From the NCBI GenBank assembly GCA_011316305.1, contig SAUG01000034.1, positions 1 to 64,000 on the forward strand: DNA of 64,000 nt, in the 5' to 3' direction. The notes under the pieces were generated by a model. That model made no database searches, was not told where the DNA came from, and saw only the letters and a list, made by a program, of their open reading frames with translations. The translations under genes and the position numbers were made by a program. Positions 57,479 to 64,000 of this stretch are shown one piece after another; position 1 is the stretch's first letter; each line of letters begins with the position of its first letter. The stretch comes from Rusavskia elegans. Lineage: Eukaryota > Ascomycota > Lecanoromycetes > Teloschistales > Teloschistaceae.

Positions 57479-57943
57479 TAGATTGACCGTCGGATCGGAT
57501 TTCGAATTCGAGTTAGAGGAACCGACCCGATCCGAGTCAATTTCGATTTTTCTAGATACTAAATCGACGGGTTTTCGATTTCTAGTTTATAATTCGATTC
57601 GGCTCGATTCGAAACAGCTAAAATATTAAGCTTTAGTATAAAAATATAATTCTAGTATAGAAGTTTTATCTATTTATTTAAACAACTTCTAATTAACTAA
57701 CTACGCTAGCTAGAAAGATTTTAGTTAGACTAAATTTTTTATCTGAATATATTACTAATATAATATTACAAATGATATAATATTCATTATATATTACTAT
57801 TAATAAATCTCTATCGAAATTTGATTAAATACCCGGGTTTAACCCGGAACCGATCGTTTAGCGAATCGAATCGAATCGATCTATTAAAAAATCGGGTCGA
57901 GTTATAGATATCGACGGAAACCCGGACCGAAGTGGCCAGTCTA
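57479..57943. mobile_element. Decayed hAT-like TIR element, copy 1
   Basis: The left end is TAGATTGACCGTCGGATCGG and the right end is GGCCAGTCTA. Identical AATTTATC octamers flank it at 57471-57478 and 57944-57951. It is 465 bp, RIP-mutated, with relict GC-richer ends and CCCGG.ACCG-like internal blocks. Confidence 0.85.
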
Positions 57944-59151
57944 AATTTATCTAGTTTTTTTTTCTACTAATAAACTTTTCGTCTTATTTATCTTTATAAA
58001 AGTTTTTACTATTACTTTTTTCCTTCTATTAATATTCTATTTTATATAATACTTTCTATTTTACTAGATTTCTCTAAATGATTATCTTTTTTTTTGCTAT
58101 TTTCTTTTTTTTTTATTCTATACTTTTCCGTTCGTTAGATTTTATATATTTTATTATAGTTTTATCTTTTATCTATATTTCTCTATCTATTATTGTCTAT
58201 TCTATCTTTTCTTGTTTTTCTAGTAAATTCTATAGCTACTAATAGATCCGATAAACCAATTACGAGCTTTATATTTTACCGGTAATATATAATAATAAAC
58301 GCCGTATTATCGATAGAAATAGTAGACCTCTATATATTATAATAGATCGCTAGTTCCTATATATATCGATTACGGAATTATTCGAGTTTTTTTAAATTTA
58401 ATAATTCTATTAAAAATAGAAATCTCGTCCGATTAAACTAGAGATTAAATATCTAGATATAGCTAATATAGATGGAAAAAAGCGATACTAGTATACTATT
58501 AATAATTATAAATTTTATTATATTAGCTAAATATTTTATATATCGCTGATTATCTATTAATATCTAGTTATCCGTAATCTAAAAGGCTTCTAGCAGGCGT
58601 AAAATCTTAGTTTAAAAAAAGTTTATAGTATTAGAAAGTAAAATGGATGCTAGAATATAAAAAGGATAGAAAATATAAATAATTATATTATTGCCGTCTG
58701 TAAAAAACTATATATATTTTTATTAATAATAAATATATTAGTTTATATCGTAGTTTATTATAATTCGTTAAATAGTAAAAAACGTATTTATCTATATTAT
58801 CTATATTAAACTTAAATCCACCGTGATTTCTATTATTTTTCGACAATATTACTAACTATTATTTTAATTTTAAAATTTAGTAGATTTTCGATTAAACGCC
58901 AGATATTCTATATTGTAATAGTTAGTATTTAAAATAGATTGTCTATTAAAATAGTAAAAGAATAAAAACTTTATATTTAGCTATTTATACTATTAAATCT
59001 ATAACTTAGATAAACGTTATTTTATCTATTACAATCTTTATATTAATTTATTAGCTAATTTCTTCTATATTAGAAATCTAGAAAATAAATAATATAGCAG
59101 ATTCGTTGAAATTTAGATTCGAGAAATTATAAAAAAGAATTAAGTAAAAGA

Positions 59152-59703
59152 TAGACTGGCCGTCGGATCGGATTTCGAATCCGGATTAGAAAAATCGATG
59201 TAACCCGAATCGATTCCGATTTTTCTAGATACTAAACCGAATTAGATCGGGTTTTTTTAGAATTCGACCCGATTCGGTTCCGAGTTAGATTCGGAAACTC
59301 GGGTTTAACTCGTTAAAATCGCTGAAACCTAATATAAAAATAGAATTTTAGTATAAAAATTATATCTATTTATTTAAAATATATCTAAATAATAAACTAT
59401 ACTAGATAGAAAATTTCTGGTTAGAATAAATATATTATCTGAATAATTTATTTTTATATAAAGTTAAACGATTTATTATTTATTATAGTATATTCTATTA
59501 ATTATAGTATTATACTATAATAGAATATCTAATAGATAGAATCGGATTTTTATCGATTTCTATTTTATAATCCGATTCGACTTTAGATTTTAATTTTAGA
59601 AACTGATCTATACTATTTAGCGGGTCGGATCGAACTAATTTACTAAAACTCGAATCGGATTCCCGAAATACCGACGGAAATCTATAACGAAATAGCCAAT
59701 CTA
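59152..59703. mobile_element. Decayed hAT-like TIR element, copy 2
   Basis: The left end is TAGACTGGCCGTCGGATCGG and the right end is GCCAATCTA. The flanking octamers are GTAAAAGA (59144-59151) and ATAAAAGA (59704-59711), differing by one G-to-A change of the kind RIP makes. It is 552 bp. Confidence 0.82.
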
Positions 59704-60291
59704 ATAAAAGAAATAATAGATAAAAAAGTTATTTAAAATATAAAAAAATATATTATAAAAAGCGATCTATTTCGCTATTTAGATCGTTTGTAAATACAGT
59801 ATATATAAATTAGATTACAGCCGTTTAAAAATATTATAAATAGATAGAAGATATTAGAAAACGTTATTAGGAATTTTAATCAAAAATTAATAAAAAAAAA
59901 TATTTTAAAAAAAATCTAAATATAAATATTAGATAGAAATAGTATTTTAAAACTTTCTAAAATTATTAATAAATTAAACGAAATTTAAAATGAAAAAAAA
60001 TGTAAATATAATAACTAGCGTTATTTTACTTTTATTATATTTCTATTAAATCGCTATATTTTATTTCTTCAATTTATAATATTTTTCAATTTACTATAAT
60101 TATAATAGATATTTTTTCTATTTAAATTGAAATACTACTATTAATCTATATTTTAAAAAGTAATAATAACGCCGATCGTAAATAAATAAACTATTATTAA
60201 ATATAAATATCGGATTAGACGCTAATTATATTTGAATATCGAAACGGATTGAATCGAATCGAATTTTAGAATTTTAAATTCGATCCGAATC

Positions 60292-60709
60292 TAGACTGGC
60301 CGTCGAATCGGATTTTAAACCCGAGTTAATTAATTCGATTTAACCGAATTTCGGGTTCTAAATTATAATCTAATTCGACCCGCTAAAACTATTAAACTCT
60401 AGTATAAAAATATAAAGCTGGTATAACTTTTATATAAATTTACTAAAAGAATTCTAATTAATTAATTATACTAGCTAGAAAGATTCTAATTCGAAGAAAT
60501 ATATTATCTAGATATATTATTTTAATTAAAATATTATAAATATATTATATTATATTTATTTTATAGTTAAATCGGGTCCGGATCGGGTTACTAAATTATC
60601 TTACCCGGATTTAATTTATTAAAATTCGAGTCGGATTCGGATCGGATTACTAAAATCGGATCGAATATCCGACAGTTTAATAGAAATCCGACTCGAACCG
60701 GCTAGTCTA
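60292..60709. mobile_element. Decayed hAT-like TIR element, copy 3
   Basis: The left end is TAGACTGGCCGTCGAATCGG and the right end is CCGGCTAGTCTA. Identical TCCGAATC octamers flank it at 60284-60291 and 60710-60717. It is 418 bp, the shortest of the three copies. Confidence 0.85.
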
Positions 60710-60717
60710 TCCGAATC

Positions 60718-60838
60718 GGATTCGAATATAAACGGGTTAATATATAAACGGGTTAGAATATAAATTGATTAGAATATAAACGGATTAGAATATAAACGGG
60801 TTATAATATAAACTGAACGGATTAGAATATAAACGGAG
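60718..60838. repeat. Minisatellite of ~17-bp units
   Basis: About seven tandem units of the form AGAATATAAACGGGTT, with C/T and G/A differences between units consistent with RIP. It lies directly right of TIR copy 3. Confidence 0.8.
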
Positions 60839-63800
60839 TTTCGCGGATTTTTTTCGTTTCGAAGACGAATTAATTAGTAATCGCACTAGTATAGGCACTA
60901 TATTAGCTTATAAAATTAAATTTAGTATTTTAATAAAAAAAGAAGCTAATATCTATATATACGCTAGTTTTGTATCTATATTTAATTAATAGAAATAAAT
61001 TCTAAAATCTACTATTTTTAGTTTATCCCGACCCGAATCTAATCCGTTTCGATTCGGATCGGATTAAAGTCGGAAATTTCTATATCTCGTTCCGAAAAGC
61101 AATTATATTTTCTAAATCTATTTATCTATCGTTTTATTCTATTAGATTTTTTTGTATTTCTTTTATTATAACGATCTTTCTAGTTCTAACACTAGTTTAG
61201 AGTTATAAAAATTCAATTAAATCTAATATACTATAGTTCCTTTAGATTTATAATAGTATTTTAGATTTTATCGCTATAACTAATATCGCGCCCGATAGTT
61301 CCGTCCTAGTCATTGACTATATATATGATAATATTCTTTTTAAAATTATAAAAAGTCTAGATACTAGTTTTAAACGTATTATTATTATTGATAAATATAT
61401 TAATAGGTTTTAGTAAATCGATAGTACTTTTAGAACGAAGAATATATATTTTAACCTCTGGCTTTTTATTAATAATATTATTTATTTGAATATTATCATA
61501 AATTTCTATTATTTTGATTATCTAGCGTCAAATCTAATATTCGATATAGTATTTATATCTATTTTTATTTTATTCGATCTTTTTTTATATCTAATCCAAT
61601 TTTTTAAACTAGTTTTATCTTTTTTTCTTTCTAACGGTATCCTAGCTATTTAAGTTTTTTTTTATATCGACGAATCCTATTTTATTATCGAAATCCAAGC
61701 GGCTAACAACTATAGAAATATAATAGTTTAATTAAATCTCGTCTTCGAATATAAATAGAAAGTTACGGAAAAAAGTTATAAAATATTTATTAAATTAATA
61801 GAGTTTAGAATAGATAAAATATAGCGTCTTTGTTTTTGAAGTAATAGTATTATAGATCTAAATAAACTATTTCAAAAAGATTACGGCCGATATATAGAAA
61901 AGATTCGAATTAAAAAATCTTTTATAGATAAAAATAGATAGAATATTCTCGACGCGATAAATATAGATATTTCTCTATAGTACTATTAATTATATAAAGT
62001 TGTAGCTAATAGTAGATAAAATAGCTTTACTTCTATAATATATAGTAAAGTAAAAAAATATAAATATTTGAAACGAACAATATTATAAAAATATACTAGC
62101 GATATTATCGAATATAATATATATACTAATTAGTATAATCTTTATATTAAAACGTATCTAATAGTTATAGTAGATACGATTAACGACGATAGAATATCTA
62201 TAATTTGATTAATTTGTTTAGATTTTAGTATCCGATAAACTAATAGTTCGATAAGCAAATCAAACGTTAATATATCAGTATTAAATATATAGTAGCAGAA
62301 TTTATATTCTAATTTAGTTAACGTAAATATCGGTATAACGTCTCTATACGTCGGAAAGCGTTACGTTCGAGCCTAGCTATAGCCGTAGACGTAGTCCGAG
62401 CTACTAAATAGTAAGGGAGTTCTAGTATAGATTATTATAACTAATTCTATATAGCCGTAGAAGTACGGTTATAATATTATAAGATATTTTTATTATAAAG
62501 GTAATTAAAAAGAGAATAGTAGTAATATATTTAATAAATATATTAACGACTAATAAAAGTAACTATTTATAGAAATAATAAACGATATATATAGTAAAAA
62601 TAGCCGATAGTACCGATAGATAGCTATCTACTAAAAAATCTATTAAAAGAAGCGGCTATAGCGGCTATAGGCGGCTATAGATAATTAGGCTCGTTTATCT
62701 AGCTAATCTTCTAGTATATTTCTATAGAATTATAGACGTAATACGGTTTCTTTTAAATTACTTTTTATCTAGCGCTATCTATCTATAGGGTATAAAACCC
62801 AAACTTTATTTTTTTATTTTTTATTTTTTTTAATATTTTTTATTATATATTCTCGAAGAGAAAATCGATTAAAATCTTTACGCTATATTTAATTAAAGAA
62901 TATTATAATATCGTTTTTCTATTTCTTTTATATCTATAATTAAAAAAATATAAAGTCGAAATTAATAGTAATATTTATAGTAAATATATTTACGTTTAAA
63001 AATCCTATAATTTCTTAATTTCTAATATTATCTATAATAAAATTTCTTTCTATAATTTTTTTTTACTAACTTTTTCTAGAAAAACATTTTAAAGATAAAA
63101 AAAATAAATTTTATTCTAATATTTCGGATATTTTTAAAAAATATTCTAAAACCTATTATTATATCAAATTCTTTTTTAATTTTAAAAAAGAAATTCGTAA
63201 TCGGCGCTTTATTTAAAAATCCGATCTTCGACGTCTTTTTAGAAAATAAAAATATTTTATTACTTACTATCGCGTTTTAGATAAATATAAAAGTAATTTT
63301 ATTCTTTAAAAGTAACGCGTTTTATTTTATTTTATTTTAATTTAATTTAACGATTCTATAGTATTTTATTCTTTTATTAATTTTACGCTAGCTATATAAA
63401 AAGCTTCAGTTAAATTAATACCGGGGTTAAATTTAAATAACTTTAATCGTTTTCTAAAGGATTTCGACTTTTTTTAACTTTTAGAGGCGATAGGATTATA
63501 AAAGAGTATTTAATTAAAGATTCTTTCTATAGTATTCTTTTTTATAGTTCGAATTAAATTTCTATATTATAAGTTACTTCCGTATCTTCTAATATTTCCA
63601 CTAATTTTTATTTTTTAGTTACTATTTTATTCCAAATAACAAAAATAGATACTAATTAAAATTTTTATTTTTTTAGTTATACGTTTAGTATAGAATCTAG
63701 TATTTTTTTATTTAGATTTTATAATTTATCTAGTTAGCTTACGATTTATTCTATATTTTTAACTACGCTATAGTAAAGTTTTTTAATATATTCTATCTAT

Positions 63801-64000
63801 AGTTCTTAAATTATTTTTTAGCTTTTATTATATTTATAAACTAGTTATTATAGTAGATAATAATATTTTCACTAGATCTCTATTTCCTTTATTTTATTTT
63901 CTTCTTTAAATTTTATATCTAAGTTCTTGATTTATTTATAGTTTATATTTAATATAATATCGAGTTCTTTATATAGAAAGTTTTTATAAACTAAAAGATA

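Larger units (their letters stand above)
55063..64000. other. AT-rich block with RIP signature
   Basis: Composition changes abruptly at 55063. From there to the window end the sequence is strongly A+T-rich. CpA and TpG are scarce, while TpA is very common and CpG persists, as expected when RIP converts CpA to TpA. No open frame of length survives. The block starts AGGTCTTGCTATCCGTAAAA, resembling the TIR of the element at 6595, with a second CTATCCGTA 26 bp inside. That suggests the left end of a large decayed DNA element; its right end is not in the window. I could not recognise any transposase or reverse transcriptase. Confidence 0.85.

Noticed and set aside
55063..64000. Transposase or reverse transcriptase gene in the AT-rich block
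   Set aside because: Short translated stretches look hydrophobic and AT-biased. No catalytic motif can be recognised without computational de-RIP, so no gene is called.
1..64000. tRNA, rRNA or CRISPR arrays
   Set aside because: No TFC-arm-like GGTTCGAATCC context, rRNA core sequence or regularly spaced direct repeats were found by eye. A tRNA scan would be needed to be certain.

Overview
The window is nuclear DNA of a filamentous ascomycete (Pezizomycotina). The genes carry many short GT..AG introns (roughly 50-180 bp). The families are typically fungal: CYP52-like P450, 14-helix MFS exporters, DUF3176, a highly reducing polyketide synthase, a MINDY-type deubiquitinase and H2A.Z. A 9-kb AT-rich block at the right end looks like repeat-induced point mutation (RIP). 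I cannot place it more finely than Dothideomycetes, Eurotiomycetes or Lecanoromycetes.

Layout. 0.3-6.5 kb: a CYP52-like P450, an 8-exon MFS exporter with an unusual repeated N-terminus, and a broken GNAT acetyltransferase. 6.6-8.8 kb: three different terminal-inverted-repeat (TIR) elements, each with a visible target-site duplication. 9.5-10.1 kb: a secreted double-psi beta-barrel protein. 10.1-20.1 kb: sparse DNA holding a DUF3176 membrane protein, two inverted copies of a dispersed repeat, and a probable ABC-C transporter remnant. 20.2-24.6 kb: a divergent pair made of a protein with PD-(D/E)XK-like motifs and a casein-kinase-1-like kinase, then a 73-residue CxxC/CxxC protein and a DUF2306 remnant.

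25.9-41.4 kb: a dead secondary-metabolite locus. It holds an intact 6-exon MFS exporter followed by three ruined genes: a flavin monooxygenase, a multi-pass membrane protein and a highly reducing polyketide synthase. The synthase is cut inside its ketosynthase domain by a ~1.6-kb inversion and has lost most of its methyltransferase domain. Several nonsense codons look like C-to-T or G-to-A transitions.

42.2-49.9 kb: compact housekeeping DNA with ARPC3, TRM6, a MINDY deubiquitinase with a CaaX end, and H2A.Z. 49.9-55.0 kb: sparse DNA with one small cysteine-rich secreted protein, a microsatellite, a hairpin element and a GC-rich palindrome. 55.06-64.0 kb: the AT-rich block. It opens with a TIR-like sequence resembling that of an intact short element at 6.6 kb, and it contains three decayed copies of one hAT-like TIR element with 8-bp target-site duplications.

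All exon junctions were read by eye from GT..AG sites and reading-frame continuity. Family assignments rest on remembered motifs, not searches.
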